64,000 bases of DNA from Streptomyces hygroscopicus (GTDB lineage Bacteria; Actinomycetota; Actinomycetes; Streptomycetales; Streptomycetaceae): assembly GCA_002021875.1 (NCBI GenBank), contig CP018627.1:6820001-6884000 (forward strand). Reading direction: 5' to 3'. The position numbers and the translations under genes are program-made. Shown piece by piece: positions 50,678-59,418 of this stretch (the first letter of the stretch is position 1; every line of letters begins with the position of its first letter). The notes beneath the pieces are model-generated. The model ran no database searches and was not told the DNA's origin. It saw nothing but the letters and a program-made list of their open reading frames with translations.

Positions 50678-51313
50678 CTACGAGGTGGCGTCCTTGGCTT
50701 CGGTGTCGGTGTCGGTGTCGTCCTTGGCCTCGCCGTCCGCCGAGTCCTCGAAATACGCGTCGAGCACCGCGTCGAGCTCCGCCGTCCATTCCTTGAGGAG
50801 CTTGCGGGCGGGTGCCTCGACATCGGCCGTGTACCAACGCCGGTTGGTCATATAGACCGTGATCCCGAAGCGCTTCCCGAACCGTGGGGTGTCGACCTCC
50901 ACCGCGCCGATCTCGTCCCACCCGAACTCGGCCTTCTCGCCGTCGAGTTCGAACGCGACACCATGGCGCCCGGCCCGGATCGCACCGCGCCGGTCGGACA
51001 CGTCGAAGACGACGCCGCCGTCCTCCTCCTCGCCGTCCGCTTCCGCTTCCTCTTTCTCGCCGTCGTCGTCCGCTTCCCCGTCGGACGCGACGTCGCCCTT
51101 CGTGTCGGCTTCGTCGTCGGACTCCGCCTCGGCGCTTTCCACCTGGTCGGCTTCGTCCTCGGCGGTGACTTCTTCGGGCGGTCGCTCTGCTGCGTTGTCC
51201 GGTGCGTCCTCCTCCACATCGGCAGGGCGCGGGGACGTCAGGCCGGGGACATACCCCGGATCCGTCCCGGCTGTGTGCATGGGCGGGATGATCGGTCCAG
51301 TGCTCTGCTCCAC
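50678..51313 (-). CDS. hypothetical acidic protein with C-terminal PH-like domain
   Basis: This 211-residue protein begins with a Pro/Gly-rich segment, continues with a long acidic low-complexity tract (DEADDDGEKEEAEADGEEED, about residues 65-100), and ends with a folded domain (GVAFELDGEKAEFGWDEIGA, RFGITVYMTNRRWYTADVEA) whose pattern resembles a PH-like beta-domain. GTG at 51313 is the first available start; an ATG at residue 12 is possible. Function unknown. Confidence 0.75.
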   Translation of the reverse strand: MEQSTGPIIPPMHTAGTDPGYVPGLTSPRPADVEEDAPDNAAERPPEEVTAEDEADQVESAEAESDDEADTKGDVASDGEADDDGEKEEAEADGEEEDGGVVFDVSDRRGAIRAGRHGVAFELDGEKAEFGWDEIGAVEVDTPRFGKRFGITVYMTNRRWYTADVEAPARKLLKEWTAELDAVLDAYFEDSADGEAKDDTDTDTEAKDATS

Positions 51314-51414
51314 GGCGGGAAGTATTGCCGATAAACCTGTGCCGACGACAGGCAACCCCGTCCCCAATCGAGCCGACACGGAAAAGCCGCAGGTTGTGCG
51401 GAGCGAATCTCGAC

Positions 51415-51450
51415 GCGGGCCGGGGCGCGGGCCGGGGCGCGGGCCGGGGG
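51415..51450. repeat. 12-bp GC tandem repeat, three copies
   Basis: Three copies of GCGGGCCGGGGC (the last ending in G) lie between the divergent acidic-protein and CNNM/CorC genes. Confidence 0.8.
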
Positions 51451-51635
51451 CCCGCACCTTTACCGTCCCTTTACTATGGATGGAGGGACACTGCCTTCCC
51501 CGGACATGTGGGGATCCACCGGACGTCCCGGCGAGCCACCTACCAGCGATGAAGGAGCACCAGACCCGCGATGGGCGACCCTGACCCTCCCAGTACCACC
51601 CGTGCCACCCTCCGCCCCCAGACGGCGGTGGCACG

Positions 51636-53018
51636 GTGACCGAGATCCTGTTGCTTCTCCTCGCGCTGGCGCTCACGCTCGCCTGCGCGCTCTTCGTGGC
51701 CGCCGAGTTCTCCCTCACCACCGTCGAACGTGGTGACCTGGAGCGCGCCGCCGAAGCCGGTGAGCGTGGGGCCGACAGCGCGCTTACGGCGGTGCGCCGA
51801 CTGACGTTCCAGCTCTCCGGCGCCCAACTCGGCATCACCGTCACCTCCTTGGTGATCGGCATGCTCGCCGAGCCCTCCCTGGCCGCACTGCTCCAGGGCC
51901 CGCTCACCGCGACCGGCCTGCCCGAGGGCGCGGCCTCGACGACCGCGCTGGTGCTGGGCGTGGCCCTCTCCACGGTGGTGCTGATGGTCGCCGGGGAGCT
52001 GGTGCCCAAGAACTGGGCGATCTCCCGCCCCCTGCACGTGGCCAAGGCGGTCGCCGCCCCGCAGCGCGCCTTCACCGCCGCCTTCGCCCCGCTGATCCAC
52101 CACCTCAACAACATGGCCAACCGCCTGGTGCGCCGTCTGGGCCTGGAGCCCGCCGAGGAGCTGGCCTCCGCCCGTACCCCGGACGAACTGGTCGCGCTGG
52201 CCCGCCACTCGGCCGCCGCGGGCGCGTTGGAGCAGGACGCGGCCGAGCTGTTCGTCCGTACGCTCCACCTGAGCGAGCTGACCGCCGAGAACGTGATGAC
52301 CCCGCGTGTGGACGTCCAGGCGCTGGAGGCCCACGCCACCGCCGCCGACGCCGCCAACCTCACCCTGGCCACCGGGCGTTCCCGCCTCCCCGTCTACCGC
52401 GACACCCTGGACGAGGTGGTCGGCACCGTGCACATCCGCGACGTCCTCGCCCTGGACGCCGCCGACCGCGCCACCACCCCCGTCACCGACCTGGCCACGC
52501 CCCCGCTCCTGGTCCCGGACAGCCTCCCGGTGGACCGGCTGCTGGACCGGCTGCGCAGGGCGCACACCATGGCCGTCGTGATCGACGAGTACGGGGGCAC
52601 GGCGGGGGTCGCCACCCTGGAGGACATCGTCGAGGAGATCGTCGGCGACGTGCGCGACGAACACGACACCGACGAGACCCCGGGCCTGGTGCCCCTCGGC
52701 CCCGGCGCCTGGGAGGCGGACGGCGGCGTACGGCTGGACGAGCTCACCGGCATCGGCCTGACCGCCCCCGAGGGCCCGTACGAAACGGTGGCGGGCCTCC
52801 TGGCCACCGCCCTGGAGCGCATCCCGGCGGCCGGGGACACCGTCGAGACCGACGGCTGGCAGCTCACGGTCCTGAAGGTGGACCACCACCGCGCCGACCG
52901 CGTACGGATCACCGAGGCCACCGAGACAGCCGAGGCCACCGAGACAGCCGACGCCGGTAAGACCACCGAGACCGCCGAGACCGACGAGACCGCCGAGATC
53001 ACGGAGGCCACCCGATGA
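51636..53018 (+). CDS. CNNM/HlyC-CorC-type membrane protein 1
   Basis: This 460-residue hemolysin-family protein has a CNNM (DUF21) transmembrane domain (about 1-190, three to four helices), a CBS pair (about 210-345, with NVMTPRVDVQALEA and VVIDEYGGTAGVATLEDIVE) and a C-terminal CorC_HlyC domain. These proteins act in magnesium/cobalt efflux or homeostasis. The tail is a Thr/Glu/Ala repeat (ATETAEATETADAGKTTE). GTG start at 51636. The next gene overlaps it, encoding a shorter paralogue. Confidence 0.93.
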   Translation: MTEILLLLLALALTLACALFVAAEFSLTTVERGDLERAAEAGERGADSALTAVRRLTFQLSGAQLGITVTSLVIGMLAEPSLAALLQGPLTATGLPEGAASTTALVLGVALSTVVLMVAGELVPKNWAISRPLHVAKAVAAPQRAFTAAFAPLIHHLNNMANRLVRRLGLEPAEELASARTPDELVALARHSAAAGALEQDAAELFVRTLHLSELTAENVMTPRVDVQALEAHATAADAANLTLATGRSRLPVYRDTLDEVVGTVHIRDVLALDAADRATTPVTDLATPPLLVPDSLPVDRLLDRLRRAHTMAVVIDEYGGTAGVATLEDIVEEIVGDVRDEHDTDETPGLVPLGPGAWEADGGVRLDELTGIGLTAPEGPYETVAGLLATALERIPAAGDTVETDGWQLTVLKVDHHRADRVRITEATETAEATETADAGKTTETAETDETAEITEATR

Positions 53019-54034
53019 CCGTCCTCCAACTCGCCATCGGCGCCCTCACCCTCCTCACCAACGCCTTCTTCGTCGGCGCCGAATTCGCCCTGATCTCCGT
53101 GCGCCGCAGCCAGATCGAGCCGCGCGCACAGGCGGGGGAGAAGCGGGCGCGCGGTGTGCTGTGGGCGCTGGAGCACCTGTCCGCGCTGATGGCCACGGCC
53201 CAGCTCGGCATCACCATCTCCTCCCTCGTCCTGGGCGCGGTCGCCGAACCGGCCATCGCCCATCTGCTGGAGCCCGTCTTCGACACCGTCCACGTGCCGC
53301 ACGCCCTGGTGCATCCGATCGCCTTCGTCGTCGCGCTCACAGTGGCCACGTATCTCCACATGCTCATCGGCGAGATGGTCCCCAAGAACATCGCCCTCGC
53401 CGCCCCCGAGCGCACCGCACTCCTCCTCGGCCCGCCCCTGGTGGCCCTCACCCACCTCCTGCGCCCGGTCGTCTTCGGCGTCAACGCCTTCGCCAACGCC
53501 GTGCTGCGACTGCTGAAGGTCGAGCCCAAGGACGAGGTCGAGTCGGTCTTCACGGACGACGAACTCATCCGGCTGGTACGGGACTCCAGTGACGCCGGGC
53601 TGCTCGACAAGTCCGGCGGCGACCGGCTGCGCGACGCCCTGGAACTGGGCACCCGGCGGGTCGGCGACATCCTCGTCCCCCTCGACGCGATGGTCACCGT
53701 CGACCATCGCGTCACCCCCGCCCAACTGGAACGCACGGCCGCGGCCTCCGGCTACTCCCGCCTGCCGGTCACCGGCCCCGGCGGCGCCATGCTGGGCTAC
53801 CTCCACATCAAGGACACCCTCGGGGCCGTCGACCGCGACCGCCCGTTCCCCCATACCGCCGTCCACACCATCCCCCGCGTGCGGGCCGACACCCCGCTGG
53901 ACGACACCCTCACCACCATGCGCGCCACCGGCACCCACCTGGCCGTCGTGACGGCCGACACCGGTACGGCGGTCCTCGGCTTCGTCACGATGACGGACGT
54001 CCTGGACGAACTCGTGGGCCCGGCCCCGGTGTAG
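53015..54034 (+). CDS. CNNM/CBS membrane protein 2 (lacks CorC_HlyC domain)
   Basis: This 339-residue paralogue of the preceding protein has a CNNM domain (NAFFVGAEFALISVRRSQIE, TYLHMLIGEMVPKNIALAAP) and a CBS pair (VGDILVPLDAMVTVDHRV, LGFVTMTDVLDELVG) but ends before the CorC_HlyC domain. ATG overlaps the preceding stop (ATGA). Paired long and short CNNM proteins in one operon are typical of actinobacteria and probably form a heteromeric magnesium or divalent-cation transporter. Confidence 0.92.
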   Translation: MTVLQLAIGALTLLTNAFFVGAEFALISVRRSQIEPRAQAGEKRARGVLWALEHLSALMATAQLGITISSLVLGAVAEPAIAHLLEPVFDTVHVPHALVHPIAFVVALTVATYLHMLIGEMVPKNIALAAPERTALLLGPPLVALTHLLRPVVFGVNAFANAVLRLLKVEPKDEVESVFTDDELIRLVRDSSDAGLLDKSGGDRLRDALELGTRRVGDILVPLDAMVTVDHRVTPAQLERTAAASGYSRLPVTGPGGAMLGYLHIKDTLGAVDRDRPFPHTAVHTIPRVRADTPLDDTLTTMRATGTHLAVVTADTGTAVLGFVTMTDVLDELVGPAPV

Positions 54035-54050
54035 CCGCGCCGACCGCCGT

Positions 54051-54130
54051 CGCGTGGATCAGGACGGGAGCGCGTGGATCAGGACGGGGGCGGGTGGATC
54101 AGGACGGGGGCGGGTGGATCAGGACGGGGG
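54051..54130. repeat. 20-bp tandem repeat, four copies, overlapping the kinase gene's 3' end
   Basis: Four 20-base units of CGSGTGGATCAGGACGGGRG start 17 bases after the CNNM gene and run into the last codons of the leftward Ser/Thr kinase gene, whose stop is at 54119. The copies are identical except at three positions. The repeats supply the C-terminal residues of the kinase and have probably altered its end. Confidence 0.85.
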
Positions 54131-56380
54131 CCGCGCCGCGGGACGGTCCGGGCGTACGGAGAACGCCGTGTCCCCGGCCGTCCCCACGATCGCGTCCTGG
54201 ACGAGCACCACCCTCGGCTCCGTGTCCTGCGCCGCCGTCCCGGGGTTGTCCAGCGCGGCCGTGCGCCACGCCTCCGTGCCGTCGTCCACGTTCAGCGCCA
54301 GCAGCCGGCCGAAGCGGTTGGAGAAGTAAAGCTGTCCGTACCGCCTGGACAGCACGGGCGCGGACAGGTTCTCCGTCTCCGTCGCCCGCTGCCACAGCTC
54401 CCGGCCGCTGTCCGCCGACACCGCGGTGACCGTGCCGTTGGCACGGACGAAGTAGACGGCACCGCGCAGCAGGGTCGGCTCACCCATCACGGGGCGCCGC
54501 AGCGGGATCCGCTTGGTCTCGCCGGTGCTCGGATCCACCCGGAGCATGGACGTGTACGGGCGCTCGTACCCCGAGTCGTACACCTCCTTCGCGGTCTGCG
54601 GTATCAGGAACAGTGGCTTGCCCGTGGCCGCGCCGACGGTCAGCGTCTTCTTCGGGAGAGTGGTGAGTTCGTGCTGCTTGCCGTCGGAGGGGTCGAGCCG
54701 CAGCAGGTCGTACGGGCCCTCGGCGGCCAGTCCGTCGGAAGTCACGGGTGAGCACAGGCCGTACGGTTCGCCGCCCAGCACCGTCGGCTCGCAGTACTTC
54801 CCCTGGGGCGCCGGTGACTGCCACAGCCGCTCACCCGACGTCCCGTAGGCGACGAGCTGACTGCCGTCCGGCGACAGCGTCAGCAGCCCGCCGCGGAACA
54901 GTTGCGCCGACGCGGAGTCGCTGATCCGCTGCTCCCACCGCTGTCGCTTGGTGGCGGCGTCCAGGGCCACCACCCACCGCCGGCCGTCCTCCGACGCCCG
55001 GTAGGCGTAGGCGATTCCGTCCCGCACCCCGATCGGGCGCGCCGCCTGGGGGCGGGTGCCCCAGCGCCACAGGACGCGACCGGTGGCGGCGTCGACCTTG
55101 GCGATCGTGAACCCGTTTCCGCCGCAGTACAGGGTCCGGCCGTTATCCGGGACACATCCGGACTGCTGGTAGACGAGCGGCGGCCCCTCGGTCTCGACCC
55201 GCAGAGCCGTCCGCCACGGCCGCCAGCCCTGGGGGAGTGACGCGGGCTTCTGGGATGGCGCGGTGGCGGAGGCGGCGGACGCGTCGCCCGACGAATCCGT
55301 CATGTCCGGGGCGAAGACCGCCGCCGCGACGGCCAGCCCGGTGACGGCCAGCGCGACTCCGACGGAGGTGACGACGAGCCGCCGCCGAGCTCCCCGCCCA
55401 GGTCCGGTCCGTCCCGGTCCCGGGGGCTGCGAGCCGGGGGGCTGGGGATCGGGCCGCGAGTCGGGGTGCGGAGCGTGGGCCGAGGCGGCGGGGGGATGCC
55501 CGGCGGCGGCCGCTCCGGGACCACCGTCCGCCCCGGGACCACCGGCGGTTACGACGCGCTCCGCCGCGGGGAAGTCCGGCAGCGCGCGCAGCATATGGTG
55601 CAGTTCGTCCAGCTTCGGCCGGTCCTCCGGCTCCTTGGCCAGACAGCGTTCGGCGATGCCCCGCAGCGGTGCCGGGACCTCGTCCAGCGTCGGATGCTCG
55701 TACATCACCTGGTAGCCCGACAGATACGGGCTGTCGGACTCGAACGGGCTGCTGCCCCGGGCCGCGAACACCAGCAGCGACCCCAGCGAGAACACATCGG
55801 ACGCCGCCGTGACGTCCCGCGGACTGCGGAGCTGCTCCGGCGACATGAACGGCGGGGTGCCGAGCACCCGCCCGATGGTGACGGTGAGGGTCTGGCTGTC
55901 GACGGCGCGGGAGATGCCGAAGTCGATGACGCGCGGCCCGTCCTCGGCCATCAGGATGTTGGCGGGCTTCAGGTCCCGGTGCACCACCCCGGCCCGGTGG
56001 ATCTCGCGCAGCGCCTCGACCAGCCCGAGGCCGAGCGTCCGCAAGGTGCGCCCGTCCAGGGGCCCGTTCTTCCGTACGACCTCGGAGAGGGTGTGCCCGG
56101 GCACATACAGCGTGGCCATCCACGGCCGGTCGGCCTCCGGATCGGCGTCCACGACGGGTGCGGTGAACGCCCCGCTCACCCGGCGCGCCGCCGCGACCTC
56201 CTGCCGGAAACGGGTCCGGAACTCCTCGTCCTGCGCGTACTGCTCGTGGACCAGCTTGAGCGCGACCTGCCGCCCCGAGGCCGAACGCCCGAGATAGACG
56301 ACGCCCATGCCGCCCGACCCCAGCCGGTCGACCAGGGCGTAGCCGCCTATGGATTCCGGATCCCCGGTGGCCAGCGGCAT
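54119..56380 (-). CDS. Ser/Thr protein kinase with PQQ-like beta-propeller sensor domain
   Basis: This 753-residue receptor kinase has an N-terminal Hanks-type kinase domain: P-loop LGSGGMGVVYLG, K42, the catalytic VVHRDLKPAN (D136) and DFG (D153). A Pro/Ala-rich linker is followed by one TM helix (about 334-356) and an extracytoplasmic PQQ-like beta-propeller with repeated units such as VDAATGRVLWRWG and VSADSGRELWQRA. Such kinases sense ligands outside and phosphorylate cytoplasmic targets. Its last codons lie inside a 20-bp tandem repeat. Confidence 0.94.
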   Translation of the reverse strand: MPLATGDPESIGGYALVDRLGSGGMGVVYLGRSASGRQVALKLVHEQYAQDEEFRTRFRQEVAAARRVSGAFTAPVVDADPEADRPWMATLYVPGHTLSEVVRKNGPLDGRTLRTLGLGLVEALREIHRAGVVHRDLKPANILMAEDGPRVIDFGISRAVDSQTLTVTIGRVLGTPPFMSPEQLRSPRDVTAASDVFSLGSLLVFAARGSSPFESDSPYLSGYQVMYEHPTLDEVPAPLRGIAERCLAKEPEDRPKLDELHHMLRALPDFPAAERVVTAGGPGADGGPGAAAAGHPPAASAHAPHPDSRPDPQPPGSQPPGPGRTGPGRGARRRLVVTSVGVALAVTGLAVAAAVFAPDMTDSSGDASAASATAPSQKPASLPQGWRPWRTALRVETEGPPLVYQQSGCVPDNGRTLYCGGNGFTIAKVDAATGRVLWRWGTRPQAARPIGVRDGIAYAYRASEDGRRWVVALDAATKRQRWEQRISDSASAQLFRGGLLTLSPDGSQLVAYGTSGERLWQSPAPQGKYCEPTVLGGEPYGLCSPVTSDGLAAEGPYDLLRLDPSDGKQHELTTLPKKTLTVGAATGKPLFLIPQTAKEVYDSGYERPYTSMLRVDPSTGETKRIPLRRPVMGEPTLLRGAVYFVRANGTVTAVSADSGRELWQRATETENLSAPVLSRRYGQLYFSNRFGRLLALNVDDGTEAWRTAALDNPGTAAQDTEPRVVLVQDAIVGTAGDTAFSVRPDRPAARPPS

Positions 56381-56719
56381 CGCCGATCCCCTTTCCCGCG
56401 CTGTCTCCGCGTCTTGAACGGCCCTACCGGCCTCCTAGATTAGGTCGGCGGGAGCATCGGCGGACCAGGCGGCCCAGGGCGTGGCGGAACGGTTACCAGC
56501 GGAGCGCCGTCCGGCGGCGGGACAAACGGACGGACCGGCGAACGGGCGGGTCGGCCAACTGGAGGTGGGGGCCGTGCCGTTGCGTTAGTGCCGCGTTAGC
56601 GGAACGGCGTTTCGGCGGCAGCTTTACGCCAGCGGATCACGGCAGGCTCATAGCCGTACCGAGGGCCGGAGCGGAACACCGGCCGGACCGCCGACCCGAC
56701 CCAAAGGGAGAAACCCACC
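56381..56719. other. 339-bp divergent intergenic region
   Basis: It separates the leftward kinase gene from the rightward DUF4232 lipoprotein gene. I see GCGTTAG direct repeats near 56580 and GC-rich sequence elsewhere, but no convincing small gene or RNA. Confidence 0.5.
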
Positions 56720-57376
56720 ATGAACGTCACCGCTTACCGCCGCGGCCGCACCGTCCGTACCATCGCCGCCTCCATGCTGGCCGTCGCCGCGCTGGGCCTG
56801 ACGGCGGCGTGCGGCGGCAGCGGAGACGGAGGTTCGGACAACGAGGGCAAGGCGAAGTCGTCGGCCTCGGCCCCGGCGGACAAGACGGCCAAGGGGGGCA
56901 GCGCGGACGCCAAGGACGCGAAGACGCAGGCCCAGAAGATCGGGGCGGCGTCCGAGGACGAGCCGATCGGCGACTGTGACGTCAACAAGACGGTCTTCTC
57001 CCTCCAGAAGGTCAAGAACCCGATCAACCACCTGCTGCTCAAGGCGACCAACGGGGCCGGCGTGGACTGCAAGCTGGTCGGCTACCCCGGCCTGAAGTTC
57101 GGCGAGGACGCGCAGTCCGCCACCCCGGTGAACGAGGACAGCCAGCCGCAGTCCGTCGTCGTGCTCGCCCCGGGCGAGAGCACCTACGCGGGCATCACCA
57201 CCTCCTCGGGGGACGGCTCGGGCTCGGAGGGCAGCGAGGTCAACTCGCTCGAGGTGTTCATCGACGGCAGCGAGGACCCCGCGAGCGTCGAACTGCCCGG
57301 CGGCTCGGTCTACATCGACAGCGCCGCCCAGGTCACGTACTGGCAGACGACCGCGCAGGACGCCCTGACCTGGTAG
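56720..57376 (+). CDS. DUF4232 lipoprotein
   Basis: This 218-residue lipoprotein has a signal peptide with the lipobox ALGLTAACGG and a Ser/Ala/Lys-rich linker. Its C-terminal DUF4232 domain contains LLLKATNGAGVDCKLVGYP and LAPGESTYAGITT with conserved cysteines. These are abundant exported proteins of unknown function in Streptomyces. AAGGGAGAA precedes the ATG. The second member in this window is at 60218. Confidence 0.9.
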   Translation: MNVTAYRRGRTVRTIAASMLAVAALGLTAACGGSGDGGSDNEGKAKSSASAPADKTAKGGSADAKDAKTQAQKIGAASEDEPIGDCDVNKTVFSLQKVKNPINHLLLKATNGAGVDCKLVGYPGLKFGEDAQSATPVNEDSQPQSVVVLAPGESTYAGITTSSGDGSGSEGSEVNSLEVFIDGSEDPASVELPGGSVYIDSAAQVTYWQTTAQDALTW

Positions 57377-57508
57377 GCCCGAGCAACCCCTAAGTCCATA
57401 TACGTGAACGCTGTCTTGCATAGGAGACAGCCCCCCTGGAGTATGAAGCGACGTCGCCGACGCGCAGAAGGAACAGCGGGTCGCCGAAGTGGCGAACAGG
57501 GGGAACGG

Positions 57509-58267
57509 ATGGGCATCGACTCGGCCGCGCTGCTGGTGTCGGCCGGGGTGGCCTCCGGGCTCGCCGGTTCGATCGCGGGGCTGGCCTCGCTGTTCAGCTA
57601 TCCGGCGCTGCTCGCGGTGGGCCTGCCGCCGGTGGCCGCCAATGTGACCAACACGGTGGCCCTGTTCTCCAACACCGTCGGCACCGCGGCGGGATCCCGC
57701 GCCGAACTCCGCGGCCAGCGCGACCGCCTCCTCCGGCTCGGCGTCATCGCGGCGCTGGGCGGCGCGGTCGGGGCCGCCCTGCTGCTGGGAACCCCGTCCT
57801 CCGCCTTCGAGACCGTCGTACCGTGGCTGATCGCCCTCGGCTCGGTGCTGATCCTGGTCCGCGATCCGCTCCGCCGGCTCGTGGCCTCCCGCTCACGCTC
57901 CCTCGCCAACACTGCCCGGCCCACCCTCCCGCTCGCCTGCGCGGTCCTGCTGGTCGGCCTCTACGGCGGCTACTTCGGCGCGGCCTCGGGCGTCCTGATG
58001 CTGGCGGTGCTCTCGCTCTCCGCCACGGAGCCCCTCCCGGTCACCAACGCCGTCAAGAACATCGCCACCGGTGCGGCGAATGTGACGGCGGCCGTCGCCT
58101 ACGTAGCCGTCGCCCCCGTGAACTGGGCCGCCGCCGTATCCCTCGGCCTCGGCGCCCTCCTCGGCAGCTGGCTCGGCCCCCTGGTCGTCCGCCGCCTGCC
58201 CGAAACCCCGCTCCGGATCGCCATCGCCCTCGGCGGCCTGGGCCTGGCCATCTCGCTGTGGCGCTAG
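57509..58267 (+). CDS. TauE/SafE-family permease
   Basis: This 252-residue integral membrane protein has seven to eight helices and the family features SGLAGSIAGLASLFSYPALL and GGYFGAASGVLML. TauE/SafE proteins transport sulfonates, sulfite or other small organic anions across the membrane. ATG at 57509 follows GGGGGAACGG. The stop codon lies inside a 58-bp perfect palindrome, so the last codons may have been changed by an insertion event. Confidence 0.9.
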   Translation: MGIDSAALLVSAGVASGLAGSIAGLASLFSYPALLAVGLPPVAANVTNTVALFSNTVGTAAGSRAELRGQRDRLLRLGVIAALGGAVGAALLLGTPSSAFETVVPWLIALGSVLILVRDPLRRLVASRSRSLANTARPTLPLACAVLLVGLYGGYFGAASGVLMLAVLSLSATEPLPVTNAVKNIATGAANVTAAVAYVAVAPVNWAAAVSLGLGALLGSWLGPLVVRRLPETPLRIAIALGGLGLAISLWR

Positions 58268-58321
58268 GCCCTGTCCGGTGGATCTTCGCGGGCCCGCGAA
58301 GATCCACCGGACAGGGCCTAG
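58264..58321. mobile_element. 58-bp perfect palindrome with CTAG ends (two IS ends joined head to head)
   Basis: The sequence 58264-58321 is a perfect palindrome with no unpaired centre: each 29-base arm is CTAGGCCCTGTCCGGTGG and onward to GATCTTCGCGGG. The terminal CTAG on both sides matches the 4-bp target duplication preference of IS5-type elements. It overlaps the TauE/SafE stop codon. A related degenerate end occurs at 14418-14440. It could be an IS-derived miniature element or two fused ends left by excision, and it would also act as a terminator. Confidence 0.65.
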
Positions 58322-58373
58322 GCGGCGAGCTCTTGACGTACGCCAGGCGAGACGGCGGAGCGCCCTTCACCGC

Positions 58374-58730
58374 TTACGTCCCGGACTCCTCCGGATAGAA
58401 GGTGATCAAGGTGGTGCTCCCGTCCGGCGCGACGACGCGGACGGCCGCCTCCGGGATGTCCTCCGTGGCCACGTCGACCTCGGTGGGATGCCACACCATG
58501 TGCCGCAGCACCACCGGATACCGCGGCGCTCTCCCGCCGACGGCACCGATCACCGTGTCGTCCTTCGGGTCGTAGCTGAGGGAGGAGAAGGGCAGCCGCT
58601 CGGCCTCGTACTGATGCCCGACCGACGGGTCCAGCACCTCGATGGTGGCGAGTTCCCCCTCGTGCTCGGCCGTGACCTGATCGAGCCTGGTCCGCCACTC
58701 CCCGCGATCGAACGTTGTGGAACCGGCCAT
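58374..58730 (-). CDS. DUF5335 family protein
   Basis: This 118-residue protein has MAGSTTFDRGEWRTRLDQVT, SYDPKDDTVIGAVGG and RYPVVLRHMVWHPTEVDVAT, matching the DUF5335 family of small Streptomyces proteins of unknown function. ATG at 58730 follows GGAGGGAGG. It converges on the palindrome after the TauE/SafE gene. Confidence 0.88.
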   Translation of the reverse strand: MAGSTTFDRGEWRTRLDQVTAEHEGELATIEVLDPSVGHQYEAERLPFSSLSYDPKDDTVIGAVGGRAPRYPVVLRHMVWHPTEVDVATEDIPEAAVRVVAPDGSTTLITFYPEESGT

Positions 58731-58980
58731 CGTCGATCCTCCCTCCGCTACTCCACTACTCCTCCTGCTGTGCCAACCCGTCCCACCTTGGCCGCCACCG
58801 CCCCGGGCCGCCACGTCCGCCCGGGTCGAATCGGTCCGGCCGGGCTTGACCTCCCCGGACAAAACAGTCGGCGGCACCCCGTTCCACGGCGGGCATTACC
58901 TGGGACGTAATCGCACCGCGCCGCGCCCCCGGGCAGCATGGTGATCGCTCCCCGCAAGGTTTCCGATCGGAGGGATCACC

Positions 58981-59418
58981 ATGTCCTCGGCCGCACCCAC
59001 GACCACCCACGCCCTGGTGGCGGAACTGCTGCGCCGCATCGGTGAGGGCGACCCCGAGCGCATCGCCGAGCTGTATGCCGAGCGCAGCGACTGGAAGCTG
59101 GACTGGCCGGAGGCCGAGCACGGCCGCCCCGCCACCCCGTGGATTCGCCACCGCTCCACCCGCGCGGACGTGGCCGCCCACTTCCGGGAGCTGGCCCGCC
59201 ACCATGTGCCCGAGCAGGCGGCCACCGAGGTCGAGCGCATCCTCGTCGACGGCGACGACGCGGTCGTGCTGGGCGAGATCCGCCAGACCGCCCGGGCCAC
59301 CGGACGCGCCTACCGTGCGCGCTTCGCCCTGCATCTCACCCTCGAAGGCGGTCTCTTCACCCGCCACCACGTCTACGAGGACAGCCTCGCCGTAGTCCAG
59401 GCATTCAGTAAGGACTGA
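58981..59418 (+). CDS. SnoaL-like / nuclear transport factor 2 family protein
   Basis: This 145-residue protein has the NTF2-like cone fold with VAELLRRIGEGDPERIAELY, RADVAAHFRELARHH and FALHLTLEGGLFTRHHVYED, as in SnoaL-type polyketide cyclases and ketosteroid isomerase relatives. No neighbouring polyketide gene exists. GGAGGGATC precedes the ATG. Its stop codon directly abuts the stop of the convergent NUDIX gene. Confidence 0.87.
   Translation: MSSAAPTTTHALVAELLRRIGEGDPERIAELYAERSDWKLDWPEAEHGRPATPWIRHRSTRADVAAHFRELARHHVPEQAATEVERILVDGDDAVVLGEIRQTARATGRAYRARFALHLTLEGGLFTRHHVYEDSLAVVQAFSKD

Noticed and set aside
51513..51524. GATCCACCGGAC as a further copy of the IS-like palindrome arm
   Set aside because: Only 12 bases match and the sequence diverges at once on both sides, which is likely by chance in GC-rich DNA.
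51470..51635. Riboswitch (magnesium or manganese type) upstream of the CNNM/CorC pair
   Set aside because: No conserved riboswitch core or strong terminator/antiterminator pair was recognised by eye.
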